64,000 nucleotides of DNA from Gnetum montanum (taxonomy: Eukaryota; Streptophyta; Gnetopsida; Gnetales; Gnetaceae), in assembly GCA_015680685.1 (NCBI GenBank), contig MNCI01015910.1, positions 1,538,592 to 1,602,591 on the forward strand, written 5' to 3'. Both the position numbers and the translations under genes were made by a program. Of this stretch, positions 22,981 to 35,212 are shown one piece after another. How positions within the stretch are numbered: the stretch's first letter is position 1; every line of letters begins with the position of its first letter. The notes below the pieces were generated by a model. The model was not told the DNA's origin, made no database searches, and saw nothing but the letters and a program-made list of their open reading frames with translations.

Positions 22981-23966
22981 TGAAATGAGTGACAAGTATG
23001 TCCCACACCCAAGCATACAAGTGTACGAGCATATGTGGTAGATCCTATTGTAATTTGTGGATGGGCTAAGCTTATCATCTAGAGTTGTTGAGATGGATCA
23101 CGGGTCCTTATCTTCCTATTCACATTCATAGTGGGCTCATGTAGTATAGTTAAGTGTGATTGAGGCATATGATTAGTGATCTTGCCCAACTCATTATTGC
23201 CAAATATAGAAAATTACTAAAAATACAAAGAATACTACACTAACAAGTAAGGATAAGTACAAATAAATAAACTCATAGGACAAAGAGCATCTACTTCATC
23301 GTCACACTCTTAAATCTATGAATTAACTATTAGATGCCTAAGTCAACTCATTGCTAGGCAAACCAAATTAGTTAATCATTGGAATTACTTAGTTAATTAT
23401 AGTTAATGCTTGAGGTCTCAACATCCTCATTCCATTATTATTAATGCAAGAGCAAGTGTAAACATTATGATAAATATCATTGATAAATTGCAACAAAAGT
23501 AAATCTAATCTAAGTTAATATGTTGCAATCTATTTGGAATCAATCCTGATCTTTATTACCAAGTCATAACTACATCTAGGTACAATCACTTAGATAAAAA
23601 CTCTAACAATTGACTTATATAGACATATTGTAGGTACTTGTTGACTACTTCAATTTACATAAAGTAAACTAATAAAGCTATTCTACTTGTGAACTAAACT
23701 TTTTATAAATGTACCTTAGCATGTGCATACATTGATGCAAATGCATGAGCACATTGCAAATGCAATGTCAAAAAATTACATTTTTTCAATTTGTCATACT
23801 TCCATGACTCCCTCAAAACTTATGCTTGAGTTACACAAAATAGAAAGATGTTGATTACAAAACCATTGGTTTGATGCTAATTAAGTGACAACATTACCAA
23901 ATTGCAAGTGCCTCATGACTTACATAATTTGAGTAATGGCCTTTTTACAGAATTAAAATGATCATC
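22981..23966 (-). repeat. Decayed LTR G1
   Basis: It starts TGAAATGAGTGACAAG, like the U5 end of the group read backwards, and ends TCATCA at 23961-23966. Between them are TGATCTTTATT, the reverse of the AATAAAGATCA block found in other LTRs, and a reversed TATA near 23700. TATGG before and TATGA after may be a target duplication with one mismatch. No internal region is attached, so it is probably a solo LTR. Confidence 0.55.
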
Positions 23967-24970
23967 ATATGAACAACAAAAATTTATGAAATTGACTAAT
24001 GTGATTTACAATCGCAATGGCATAAGCTCATTGCCTTTTAGTTTATTAATTAGAATTTTTATTCATGTCTATAGGTCTCCTATTATTCAAGCATGTTTGC
24101 CTAGCTTAATTGGCATTGAAATATCCAACACACACAATAGCATTGGGGAGAGCATATTGGCATTGATGAACCAAGTTGCAAATAGGCATCATTCATGCTT
24201 CGAATTTGCTAAAAGTTAGTTGCATTTTTGGTAGTTAATGAACAATTTTGTAGATGGTTGTGATGTCACATTCTATAATGCAACATTGTAGATGCAAATC
24301 ACTTACATAATAAATCCCTATAAATGTGATTCACATGCTACATTCATGTCAACATTAATTCAATACGTAGCCACACTCTTGTAGTTTTATTTTTTAATTC
24401 GTAGTAGTAGTCAACTAGTGCCCACAATGTAGTTGTGAGTTAATTGTATAAAGTCTTTATTCAAGTGGAATGTATCTAAACATATTTTCCAAACAATAAT
24501 AAAAATTGAAATTGATTTTGTACCATTGCAACACTCTAACTTAAATTAGATTTTAATTTTGCATTTACTTTTGTTGCAATTTAGTTTAATATTTACATTT
24601 CATTGCGCATAGTAATTTGAAGGAATGAGTGTAACCTATTTTGAGCATAAACACATAATCACTTGGTAATTCCAATAGTGTTATTCATTAGCTTGCCCAA
24701 TTGCATGATGTTTAGTGATTCTAATAATGGGTATGTAAGTTTAATATATGTATGGCAAAGTGGGGATGGACACTCATCTCACTAGGATAGTTTAATTTTT
24801 ATTTTTCTAATTTTAGTAATTAAATTGATTAACTAATTAAATTCCATGTTCTTAGATAGTTTCACCATGAGCCAAACAATATCAACTAATTATATACCAT
24901 GCTTGGACAAAACCATATGGACAAAAACTTACTATTAGCCCCTAGCAAGAAGACAATGATATATAATTAT

Positions 24971-26313
24971 TGATGAGTGGTGGAGTAACCTTACACCCAA
25001 CCATACAAATCACAAGTGTTCATGCATGATCCAATTGAATTCCATGGACTTCAAACTAGTTGAATGCCTTCAACAACTAAGCACCAAGGTGTTGATCATT
25101 ATCTCCTCACTTACACTTGTAGGATGAGCATACAAACTTCCTTAGTACATTTTTATTACTGTTGCTAGCACATGTGTATGCTCATGTCCATACACATATC
25201 CATTGCATAGAACATGTATGCACCATGGAAAAAATTGTAACACAAATGCTAACTCTTTTTACATAAAGTAGAAATTGAAAAACCAAAATACTTAACTTGG
25301 GAGGTTGGAAACATAAAATTGCAACCTCTTTTGATTGTTCAAAGTCTACACCACTTGTCTACCCACCTTAGTTGTGACGAAATTCATTTTTTACACTATT
25401 TGTATATGTGCTCCTAGGTCCCACCCCTACTTGCCAACTAGCTAGTCTACTGGCAGCCAGGCAAGGGTAGGACCTAGGGACACATAAGCTTGATAAATAA
25501 TGAACATGAAATATGCATGCACTGGCAGTGTTGCATTAAATACATATTAAGGAAGTTTCTATACTCTTCCATATTTGTGTAAGCTCAAGTTGTATAATAA
25601 AGTGTGACTAAGGCAAAAGATTATGTTTATTATTATTGTAATTTTTAAATTATTAATATATTAAATGATTAACCTATTTAATCTAAGTGCGGAAAGTAAA
25701 TCTAATATAGCCCAGCATAGAATATCTATTCCCAATTCGTTGTACACATCCTAAACATGTACTAACACTACCAGGTTACCAACTATTCACAGCTAAGCAT
25801 ACCAAATGATTCACTACTAGGATTACCAAGCATTTATAAAATTATGCTCCAAATCGGTTGTACTCATACAAATTGACTAAGTACAATTTAATGTATTTAA
25901 CTACTCGTATGAAAAGTAAATGAACATTTAAAGGAAATTGTAAAAATTAAAATTAAAACACTAGTCCAAGTGCTACAATGGATGGAACAAAGCTTGATTT
26001 AATTGCCACTATGCAAATGTATCTAGGTACATCATGCACTCAAATAAAATTCCATACAATTCATTCAATCCACATTGTGGACACAAAGAGAAAAAAATAT
26101 TTTAACTTTCATGAGAGAAAACTGCAAGATTATGCTTACAAACTGACTAAAAGATGTCATAAATATGGTGGGTATGTACATTTATATAAGCATTTATGAA
26201 AACTATGTTAATGCATTAGTGTTGACACATCTTAGGCCATGTTGATGCATGTTCATCAACGAGGCTACATTGATGCATATGCATCAATGCTACTAACTAT
26301 TTATTATTCATCA
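24971..26313 (-). mobile_element. Solo LTR G3 inserted in LTR G2
   Basis: It starts TGATGAGTGG and ends TCATCA, flanked by ATTAT at 24966-24970 and 26314-26318. The LTR sequence on both outer sides is continuous with G2, so this is an insertion followed by LTR-LTR recombination. Its 1,343 bp include a 472-bp inverted-repeat insert (25111-25582); without that it is about the normal LTR length. Confidence 0.75.
25111..25582. mobile_element. Foldback/MITE-like insert with terminal inverted repeats
   Basis: The left end TTACACTTGTAGGATGAGCA and the following TACAAACTTCCTTAG are mirrored on the right as TTAAGGAAGTTTCTATACTC through TTTGTGTAA, about 40 bp with mismatches. The centre holds a second strong hairpin, arms 25404-25434 and 25457-25487, built on CCTAGGTCC / GGACCTAGG. 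No coding frame is present. The other LTRs of the group lack this segment. The superfamily could not be assigned and no clear target duplication was seen. Confidence 0.6.
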
Positions 26314-26430
26314 ATTATTAATTAACTTCCTAGATAATAATGCTAGTTTGATTTAGAGATTATGACATTGTCTATCACAATGCTTATAAATCATATAGTT
26401 GAGTGCTAGGTATACTCGCTACTCATTAGG

Positions 26431-26730
26431 AGGCATTCATTCGTTTGCCACATCTCTTTAGCTTGTAAAATGGTTTTTGTAGACCTCCTTATTAACCATC
26501 TCTACCTCAACCTTTTGTCTCATCATAAACTTGACATTCATATTCATAACGCATCAAGGCAGCAGGTAGCTATTTTTCTAACTTACTTTTAGGCTTTTCC
26601 ATTGTGATGAACAAGCTCTGGTATCCTAATTTCATCCATAGCATTGATGGCATCTTTCCATGCAACTGCATTGGATCACAAAGAACATGCTTAAGTTTGG
26701 CCCTAAACATTTTTAGATATTTTTCATTAA
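26431..26730. other. Unassigned DNA left of element C
   Basis: This is old sequence into which element C inserted. No readable family was found on either strand. It continues at 33115 on the other side of C. Confidence 0.4.
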
Positions 26731-27653
26731 TGATGAATTGTGGTTTGTCAGGTCCTGATATCAGACCCTTAACATTGGACCCTTGACGTCAGATCCTTGA
26801 CGTTGGACCCTTGACATTGGACCCTTAACATCAGACCCATGATATCGGGTACATGATATCACGGCCTAGCTAACGATATCAGATACGTGATATCATGGTT
26901 CCTGTGTAAGCCTATAAATACCACATTTGAGTGCATAGGAAAGGGAGTCAATAAGTGTTAGAAGTAGAGTCTTTTTTGTTCATTTTTAGTTCCTCTCAAC
27001 TCTTTCCTCAATGCATGCCCGCAGTGTGATGATTGTAATTGTATGGAACCTTTATTCGAGTGTGACATACTTGGACATGCACATGACCAACAATAAAGAT
27101 CAAGATTACTTCATCATTGCAGCATTCACTTAGTTTTAATTGTTATTGTTATTTATTGCTTTCCTAATTAATATTTCTTTACCTTCCTTCTCTATCCCTA
27201 TTAGTAAATGCAGAATGAATACGACTTAATCACGAGCATTTAAGTGTGACTACTTAGTAACCTAGTAGCATATCTAGGAGTGCTCAAGTAATATACACTT
27301 GGTAATTCCAGAAGTAGTACACGAAGTCCAAGATGTGTATGGATGATTAAGGATGGATGCTCATCGCACTTAGGCTAGCTTAGATTCTCTCCTTCCACTC
27401 CCTCTTAGCTTAAAACAAAGTTATTTTCCATTGCCTCTAGGAGTAGCACTAGCTTAGGACCACATCATACACCTCACTCTGGACTAAACCATATGTGACA
27501 AAGAAAATACTAGTCTAGGTGGGAAGATAATGAACTACAATCAACATGTAACTATCTAAATATCACAACTAGCCCATCTGTGGAGTTTGACCGGATCATG
27601 CGTGAACACTTGTATTCCTATGGTTGAGTGTAGGGGTACCTCACCACTTATCA
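26731..27653 (+). repeat. Element C 5' LTR (923 bp)
   Basis: It runs from TGATGAATTG to TTATCA (TCATCA with one change). U3 (26755-26905) holds tandem units of the form CCTTGACRTYRGA, including a TGACGTCA-type core, then ATGATATC / ACGATATC palindromes. CCTATAAATACC near 26910 is the TATA box. Confidence 0.9.
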
Positions 27654-27672
27654 TTGGCGCCGTTGCCAGGGA
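27654..27672 (+). other. Primer binding site, tRNA-Asp (element C)
   Basis: TTGGCGCCGTTGCCAGGGA differs at one base from the complement of the plant tRNA-Asp 3' end (TTGGCGCCGTTGCCGGGGA) and directly abuts the LTR. It is the best-preserved primer site of the group in this window. Confidence 0.85.
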
Positions 27673-27785
27673 CAATGCTAGTTATTTAGATTAGTTACAT
27701 CATTCAAGATCACTGTAACAAAGCCTTGACGATATATCTTTTAGAAAGAAGTAATTGCAAATAAGTCACACACAAATTTACAGCA

Positions 27786-30100
27786 ATGTCTCTCTCTCAA
27801 GACTATGATAACACAACAACTAGTAAGGCAATTCATTGGAGAACCAACGAATTATATGATGATGAAGATGAAGTTTGGAGTAATCAACCTTATGTAGGGA
27901 ACCCCTATGTTCATGAACACCCTAATGGTACTCAAGGACTCTCATCATCCAACTCTGACACCTCTAGTGAGGATGGGACATCTTGTAGAACGAGGGGGCT
28001 CGTAAGGCCTAGGACCTTCTCAATAGTTAACAAGAATTTATTTGGGGATGATTGGAAGACTTATAAAAGTCATGATGAGTTTTCCAGTTCTTTCTCTTCC
28101 TCTACCCCTTTAATGTCAGGTTTAATGTCAGGTCGTGACATGGATGACCATCTTTCAAGGGATCAGCATAGAACTAAAAATCAACGCCAACATGAACAAG
28201 GACAACATCGTTCCAACTCATGAATTCATAACCTACTTAGTGATGATGAACCCCTGTTGGCCACTAAGAGCCTAATGCATATACAAGAGCCTGTTCAAAT
28301 ATCTTGCAGGCATCGTAAAGAAAGTTGTCTACCTAGGCTTGATTTAAACAACTTTCCCAAGTTTTCAGGAGGCTATGATTTAGATCTGCAACAGCATTTA
28401 CAAGCCTTCTATGATGCCTGTGCATGGAACAATTTTGATAATGGATTACAAAAACTTAAGCTCTTTCCTATGACACTAGTTGGCTAAGAAAAAGTATGGT
28501 ACAAATCCTTAAAACCAAAATCAATTCATAGATGGCCAACAATGGTAGAACTCTTTACTGAACCATATCAAACCTATGCCAGAGTGTCAGCCTTGAGGAA
28601 ACAAATCCAAGAATGGAAACAAGGGTAACATGAAACCTTGGACATGGCCTTAGAAAGATATTATGCATTATTAAACAATTGCCTAGGCTATGGATTCTTC
28701 GAGGAGAGGCTAATGTATCACATCATGGATGGACTTCGTAATGAAACAAAGGAAACCCTAGGGATGTATGCCCTAGGTCAACTATATGAACTACAGACCC
28801 ACCAATTCCAAGAGCTTATTAAGTGGGTAGCAAAAGAAGAAGGAGATATGGCTAAATGGGAGAATGTTCAAAAATCTCAACAGGGCCAAAATCTCAATTT
28901 AACAAAGGTCCATAACCAAGAAGAAGAGAAATCAACTCACCTCAAGGAGGTGGAATCATCTTTGCCAATACTACAATCACTAGATGAAATTGAGGAAAAT
29001 ATCAATAAGATGATGGAACGAATTCATGAAAAATATGGAGAATATACCAACACTATTAGAGGTAGAACCATGATGAACCAAGAAGCAGGATAGAACACCC
29101 TTAGACAATTGAAAAGAAGCGTTGACGAGAATAAGAACTCAAATGCTAATCATACGTATCAATGTAATGTTTTCCTGTACGATCACCCCAAAGGTTAATG
29201 CCCAATCTTGTCACATTTACATGAGTATTGGGGAAGAATGTTATATCTAGAGTTCATACAAAAATACTATGTTCAATCACAATGGCAAAAATCCTAGTCA
29301 TGGGGAAAGCCACCCTCAAATTGGTCACACCCTTCATATCATCCGAGCCCAAGCGCTTATTAGGTTTAGCATCTTGTTTTCCCAATTGGGCCAACATCCT
29401 CTACCTCACCACATTATTATCATTCTCCTAAGTACTATCAACCCATGATCTCTCCAACAAAAGCACCACCTCATGTGTCTTACACTTCTCCTCAAATTCA
29501 ATATTCTCATCCTTCATTTCTTCTACATTGCCACCAATAGTACCAGAAGGGTTTGCACCACAGCATCAACTCACAAACATTACTTGTGCTACTACTGTCA
29601 ACTGTAGTGGAAATCCTCCACAACCTTGAAGGTGTCCCTTCTTTAGACATGACCATAGAAAGGGACAGTATAGTTCCGAGATCACTGCATCCTCCCACTC
29701 AACACAAGTTCAACACTGTGATGCATATTTCTCCTTAAACCCAACACCTCGTGTTACCTTATTAGGGCTATCAATCAATACTCCAACTACCATGCAACCC
29801 AACGAATACAACCACATAGGGAGACATATTGATCCTTGCATACCATCTTACGGTCACAGCTGCCATAGTGGGATAACTCCTTATCAATTAACCACATCTT
29901 ATAACTTGCCCCACTATGTCAACTTTAATCAAGTGTGTGAGCCCCACTTTGGGTACATTCCAACCACCACATCAAAAGACACCCAGTGGTTCGAATATGA
30001 TCGAGTCCCAATATTTCCAAAATGCTTGGATCCAAACCTTTCATTTATTAATCCTCGCCATGATCAAAAGTTTAGTTATGGGGGATATCCCCCATTCTAA
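27786..30100 (+). pseudogene. Gag of element C (few stops)
   Basis: It begins ATGTCTCTCTCTCAAG. A single frame runs to 29093, broken only by stops at about 28221, 28485, 28627 and 29091. In order: HWRTNELYD with an acidic stretch, SSSNSDTSSEDG, LDLNNFPKFSGGYD, VWYKSLKP, LERYYALLNNC, DGLRNETKETLGMYA, QFQELIKWVAKEE and a Glu-rich helix. Then, in shifted frames, come a zinc-knuckle-like FLYDHPKG, a Pro/Ser/Tyr-rich stretch and a tail with CEPHFGYIPTTTSKDTQW and FSYGGYPPF. The first Cys of the knuckle is lost. This is the best-kept gag N-terminus here. Confidence 0.85.
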
Positions 30101-31535
30101 TAAGTAGAATTAATAAATATTTTTTCTTTTCTTTAATTTTACAACTTTTTGTTTTCCAATTTTTCATCTTTCACTTTGCTGTTTCATCTTTTCATTTATT
30201 GTTTTATCTTCTTATCTTTTTATGGGTAATGTCATCTATGAATAAAGCACTCATGTGACTCGTTGGTTGAGATGTTGTTCTATGCTATCAAGTCTTGAGT
30301 AACTAATTATTTGGACAGCAAGCCCACCAGATCCACCCAACCATTCTATTAATAAGAGGTTCTACTCTGGGTACAATGATATTCTTGTTATCATGAAAGC
30401 TTAAAAGCAATGTTGTGCTCATTATGCCTAGAGCAAAAAATGATGGACCAAGAGGGAATGGCCAGGGTGTGACATCAAGGGGATTTGTGGATTCTCTTTG
30501 GTGACATCTATAGGAGTTATCATGTAGCCTAGTTGTACTAAGATCCTTGTAGATCTAATGAAAAATGGGAGTAAGAGTAATAAAGGCACTCAATAAAAAA
30601 ACCCAATGCTATTCTAAGGGGTCCCAATGAAAAGACATGCACCCATGCCTGAAGGTAGGCGGCTTCTTTGGATTATGCATAAAAAAAAAAGAGAGAGAGA
30701 AAGAAGAAAAAATGAGAGAGAAAAGAATGAAAGTGTGCCAAAGTGGCTAGACAAAAAGAAATGTGTTGCAAAGAAATTCCAAATCACTCCTCCCTTGAAT
30801 GAAACACCAAGTGATCGTACGCCTTGCTGCCATGATACTCTTATGATTGTTCATCATTGAATGAAACAATGCAATGTCACTGATTGGAGTAATGGACTTG
30901 GTCTTGATTTTGGAGTGATAGGCTAATGACACATTAATCATGCCCTACACTCAGGATTCATTTTGCCTTGGGCCAGTTACCTCATGTCCCAATCTCTACA
31001 ATCCCTTTATAATTTGCCTCATCTCACTATTCATGTATTTGTGACTCGTGTCTTGTGTATTGTTGAACTCATACCTCATCACGGTGGTATCTACATGTGC
31101 ATGTTTTGTGGAATTGGTGTGGATTAAATTTACCCCTTTTAGTGCCTACAAACATTTTTGGGTATAGTTATGTAAGGGCATGATAGGTAGGAACTTGCTT
31201 TCGGGAGGATCCACTTGCGTGACTTTTGTAATTTGTACTTGTTACACACCACCACATCATTTTATACCCTCTAAGTACTTCATTGCCAAATCTATTCTTT
31301 CCCTTGTCATAATTTTATCAAATGTTCCTCAAAACCATTACATTTCCTTTTATGTGTCACCTAAACAAATCAAGTTTGACATTAAACTTTGAGGGCAACT
31401 TCCTTGAAAAAAATTCTAACTCTAAAATCACACTAAGCAAAGAGTTCAACATTTATTAAATGTAATGAGTAAGGTATGAAATAATTGAACTTATTTCAAT
31501 AACCTTACTAACAATTGATCTTTGTGTGATTATAG
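30101..31535 (+). other. Element C spacer with conserved noncoding blocks
   Basis: It corresponds to 12353-13688 in B. It contains GGTGTGACATCAAGGGGAT near 30464, AAAAATGGGAGTAAGAGTA near 30560, and the AGGGCAT...GGAGGATCCACTTG block near 31170-31220. It also has a purine run (GAGAGAGAAAGAAG) near 30690. The splice-acceptor-like TTTGTGTGATTATAG ends at 31535, directly before ATG. Confidence 0.6.
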
Positions 31536-31972
31536 ATGACCCCTAAAAGAGGTCAACAAGGAGGACCTTCTCAAGGTGCAACTGAACGCCCAGGGGGAGG
31601 CAGAGGCCAAGGACTTCATGTAGAACATGCAACATAGGAGGCACAATCATTTAGCATCCATCAAGGAACTCCTATCACTACACAATATGGCCAAGAAAAA
31701 GGTGGATAGGTCAAGGCCCAAGCCTATGAAGAGGAATGACAGCTATCTATGGCATAGCATGTCAAGGCCACTCAAGTGTTTCGCAGTTGTTGTGTCCATG
31801 GGAAGTGTTGACTCCATCAAACATTGGAACATCAGCATGGATGGCTCATAATCCTCAGATAGAAGAGGAGAAACATTAGGTGCTTCTTCAATGGTATCAA
31901 TCTTAGAAGCCTGGAGCGCAGGACAAAGGAAAGGCACCCATGGAGGAGCCACCACCACCTGGAACCACATGA
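31536..31972 (+). pseudogene. ORF2 remnant of element C
   Basis: The start MTPKRGQQGGPSQGATERPGG is followed by decay. The conserved C-terminal block (HEEE-like acid patch, KGKAPMEEPPPPGTT, TGA) is at 31790-31972. As in B, the large middle section present in element D is missing. The function is unknown. Confidence 0.6.
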
Positions 31973-32161
31973 GTTCCAATAAAATTTTATCTATTTTTTA
32001 TTCTGTGTTTGTGTCCTAATTTTGTTGTATTCATCTCTCCACTATGGCATGAATAAATTCCTAGTCTGTCAATACTCCATACCTATCCACTGTGTAATTG
32101 AATGAACTTGTTCCTCACTTTCTTTGACTCAAGGACGAGTTGTTATCTAGTCGTGGAGGTA

Positions 32162-33114
32162 TGATGAATCATGGTTTGTCAGGTGCTAATATCGTACCCT
32201 TGACATCAGACCCTTGACATTAGACTGTTGATGTTGAACCCTTAACATTGGCCCCTTGACATCAAATCCTTGATATCGGACCCGCGATATCAGGTACGTG
32301 ATATCGCAGTCTGGCTAACAATATCAGATATGTGATATCGTGGTTCCTGTGTAAGCCTATAAATACCACATTTGGATGCATATGAAATGGAGTTAGTAAG
32401 TTTTAGAGTCAGTAAGTGTTAGAAGTAGAGTCTTTTTTGTTCATTTTTAGTTCCTCTCAACTCTTTCCTCGGTGCATGCCTGTAGTGTGATGATTGTAAT
32501 TGTATGGAACCTTTATTCGAGTGTGACGTACTTGGACACACACATGACTAGCAATAAAGATCAAGATTACTTCATCATTGTAGCATTCACTTAGTTTTAA
32601 TTGTTATTATTATTTATTGCTTTCCTAATTAATATTTCTTTACCTTCCTTCTCTATCCCTGTTAGTAAACGTGGAATGAGTATGACTTAATCACGAGCAT
32701 TTAAGTGTGGCTACTTGGTAACCTAGTAGTGTATCTAGAAGCGCTCAAGCAATATGCGTTTGGTAATTCTAGAAGTAGTACACGAGGTCCAAGATGTGTA
32801 CGAATGATTAAGGATGGATGCTCATTGCACTTAGGCTAGCTTAGATTCTCTCCTTCCACTCCCTCTTAGCTTAAAATGATTTTATTTTCCATTTCCTATA
32901 GGAGTAGGACTAGCTTAGGACCACATCATACACCTCACTCTGGACTAAACCATACATGACAAAGAAAATACTAGTCTAGGTGGGAAGACAATGAACTACG
33001 ATCAATGTGTAACTATCTAAATACCACAACTAGCCCGTCTGCGGAGTTCGACCGGATCATGCATGAATGCTCGTATTCGTATGGTTGCATGTAAAGGTAC
33101 CTCGCCACTCATCA
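32162..33114 (+). repeat. Element C 3' LTR (953 bp)
   Basis: It begins TGATGAATCATGG after a purine-rich GTGGAGGTA and ends TCATCA, followed by ATTAA. It matches the 5' LTR, with an extra AGTTAGTAAGTTTTAGAGTC-like partial repeat near 32390 and substitutions concentrated in the U3 array. Confidence 0.9.
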
Positions 33115-34278
33115 ATTAAGCTCATTTTACAAGCAAACCTGGTCTTTGCAATGTGTATAAGTATTCTCTAACCTTTTACCCTCATTTTTAGGTTGAAATT
33201 TCTAATGTTGTTTGTTGTCAAATGAGGTGCACTTCACACATTGAGAGATTATGATTTTGTCTTGCCAACCTTGCTATCTCCAGGTTTGCATTATCTTGTT
33301 TCCACTTGATGTATTAGAGCTAGGCTTTAAATGCATCTTTTTCTTCTCTCACCAATTCAAACCTTTTGTTTACCATGACAAGCACGTTATTTTTCTCTTC
33401 TAACTCAACAATACTATTTTTTTAGGTTATATGCTTTTTCTTGATCCTTAGATGCTTTCCACATAGTCTGATCATTAATGGTATATATTTCTTAAGTAAA
33501 AACATGTAGCCACACATTTTCTACTTTTTTCAAAAATGATAAAATCTTCTAATACAATGCGACAACTAGGCTTATTAAGTTTTGCTTGAAGTTCAATGAG
33601 TTTTTACTTTAGTCCAAGAATTTCCAACTTACTTTGCTAATTTAGTGCTTTAGGAAATACTAACTTTTCCTTCATCATCAAGAGCTCAAATTATAAGATA
33701 GTTACTTCTTCTAAAATATCAAATGTCTTAAACAAGACACACCCTATGTTTAGTAATTTCTTCAAGCATTACTCATGCTCTACTAGTGTCATTCACACAG
33801 GAATCTTTACTTGCTTTGTCTGCTCCAATATTTTCTCTGAGTTGGCAAACATTGAGATGCCTTGTTGCACATTGAAATCAATCATTAGTGCTACAAAATC
33901 ATTTATTTCTGTATTTAAGTACCTAACAACAACCTCTATAACTCCTCATTTTCTTTATATGGAAGGACAACCATTGTAGCCTTGTTGCCTTCTTCCAACA
34001 TCACTTAGAATGATGTTACATTAATTGAGATTTGTTCCCAATTAACAAATAGCCTAACAAACACCTATCTTATTATTGGATTTATTGTCATCTTGCTCTA
34101 TGTCCTTTTTGTAGTGGCTAAGAGTTTAGAAAGATTTTGACTCCTCTATTTGAATTCTTATGTCACTTCTTTAATCTAGCTTATTAGGAATATTTTCAAA
34201 TGATAAACAATTGATGACTCAACAGGTCTCCAACTTGGCCTTACTCCTCCAAATATTCATTATGATGGCCTTGGAGGT
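33115..34278. other. Unassigned old DNA between elements C and D
   Basis: It continues the sequence left of C and, past element D, continues at 43395. The minus strand has short Leu/Lys/Glu-rich stretches broken by stops (for example LIELQAKLNKPSC near 33565), which may be a decayed transposon frame. No family is assignable. Confidence 0.35.
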
Positions 34279-35152
34279 TGATGAGTCATGATTTTTCAAG
34301 CCCCAATATTAGATACTCAACGTTGGAGCCCCAATGTTGAAGCCAAAAAGTGATCTCAAATATTCGATGTTGTCTCCTTTGGGCTCACCTATAAATACAA
34401 CACTTGGGTGCCTAGTTGAGACTTGTAATAAGTAGTAGGGAAGATAGTTTTAGCTTCCAATTTTTTATAGTCTTCTTAGAGTCCTGTTATTCCCAGTGCA
34501 TGCCTACAGTGTGATGTTTGTAATCATATGAAACCTTTGTTCGAGTGTAACATACTTGGACATGTTACATGACTAGTAATAAAGATCAAGATTACTCCCA
34601 TCATTACAACATCCACTTAGATTATTATTGCTTTTAATTGTTAATTATTTACTATTTTCTTTAGTTAAATGTTTTCATTTATTGTTATTTACTATTTCTA
34701 TCATTAAGTGGAATGCGTATGCCTTAATCATGAGCATTTAAGTGTAAATACTTGGTAATCTAGAAGTGTATCATTTGGCACACCCAGTGACATACACTTG
34801 GCAATCCAAGAAGTAGTCTCATGAAGTCCAAGACATATATGGATGATTAAGAGAGATGCTCATCACACATAGGCTAGGTTAGCTCATGTGTTCCATTGTT
34901 CAGTAGCTTAATTAATTCATCCCTTTGTCATCATTAGGAGTAGCATAGAAATTAAACAACATCATACACGTCACTTTGGACTAAGCCATACATGACAAAG
35001 CTACCACTATTCCAAGTGGGAAGACAACAAACTACGATTAGAGCATAATAATCTAGATACCACAGCTAGTCCCATCCACGAAATTCAACTAAATCATGCG
35101 TGAACACTTGTGATTCGTATGGTTGAGCATCGGGGTACCTCGCTGCTCATCA
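34279..35152 (+). repeat. Element D 5' LTR (874 bp)
   Basis: It runs TGATGAGTCATG to TCATCA. U3 carries CCCAATATTAGATACTCAACG and AACGTTGGAGCCCCAATGTTG inverted words, and CCTATAAATAC near 34389 as TATA. The R/U5 half follows the group pattern (GTTCGAGTGTAACATACTTG, AATAAAGATCAAGATTAC). Confidence 0.9.
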
Positions 35153-35171
35153 TTGGCGTCATTGCTGAGGA
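35153..35171 (+). other. Primer binding site, tRNA-Asp type (element D)
   Basis: TTGGCGTCATTGCTGAGGA follows the LTR. Its changes against TTGGCGCCGTTGCCGGGGA are C-to-T and G-to-A. Confidence 0.75.
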
Positions 35172-35212
35172 TGGTGCTAGTCATCTAGATTAGTTATATT
35201 ATACACAAGTGT

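Larger units (their letters stand above)
24164..26430 (+). repeat. Decayed LTR G2, split by solo LTR G3
   Basis: A plus-strand LTR begins TGATGAACC near 24164, with CCCTATAAATGTG near 24308 as its TATA. Its R/U5 body (GAATGAGTGTAACC, CACTTGGTAATTCC) runs to 24970. It resumes at 26319 after G3 and ends near TACTCATTAG (26420-26430). GGCAT just before 24164 recurs at 26432 and may be its target duplication, though not exactly at the end. Confidence 0.55.
26731..33114 (+). mobile_element. Element C: gag-only LTR retrotransposon (TR-GAG-like)
   Basis: The element is complete at 6,384 bp, with LTRs 26731-27653 and 32162-33114. It has a near-perfect tRNA-Asp primer site and is flanked by ATTAA (26726-26730 and 33115-33119). 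Inside are gag (27786-30100), a spacer with conserved blocks, and a short ORF2 remnant (31536-31972). No protease, RT or integrase is present. The layout is identical to B. Confidence 0.92.

Noticed and set aside
26431-26730. Copia-type coding remnant left of element C
   Set aside because: A few phrases looked transposon-like on the minus strand, but no catalytic or zinc motif could be found in any frame.
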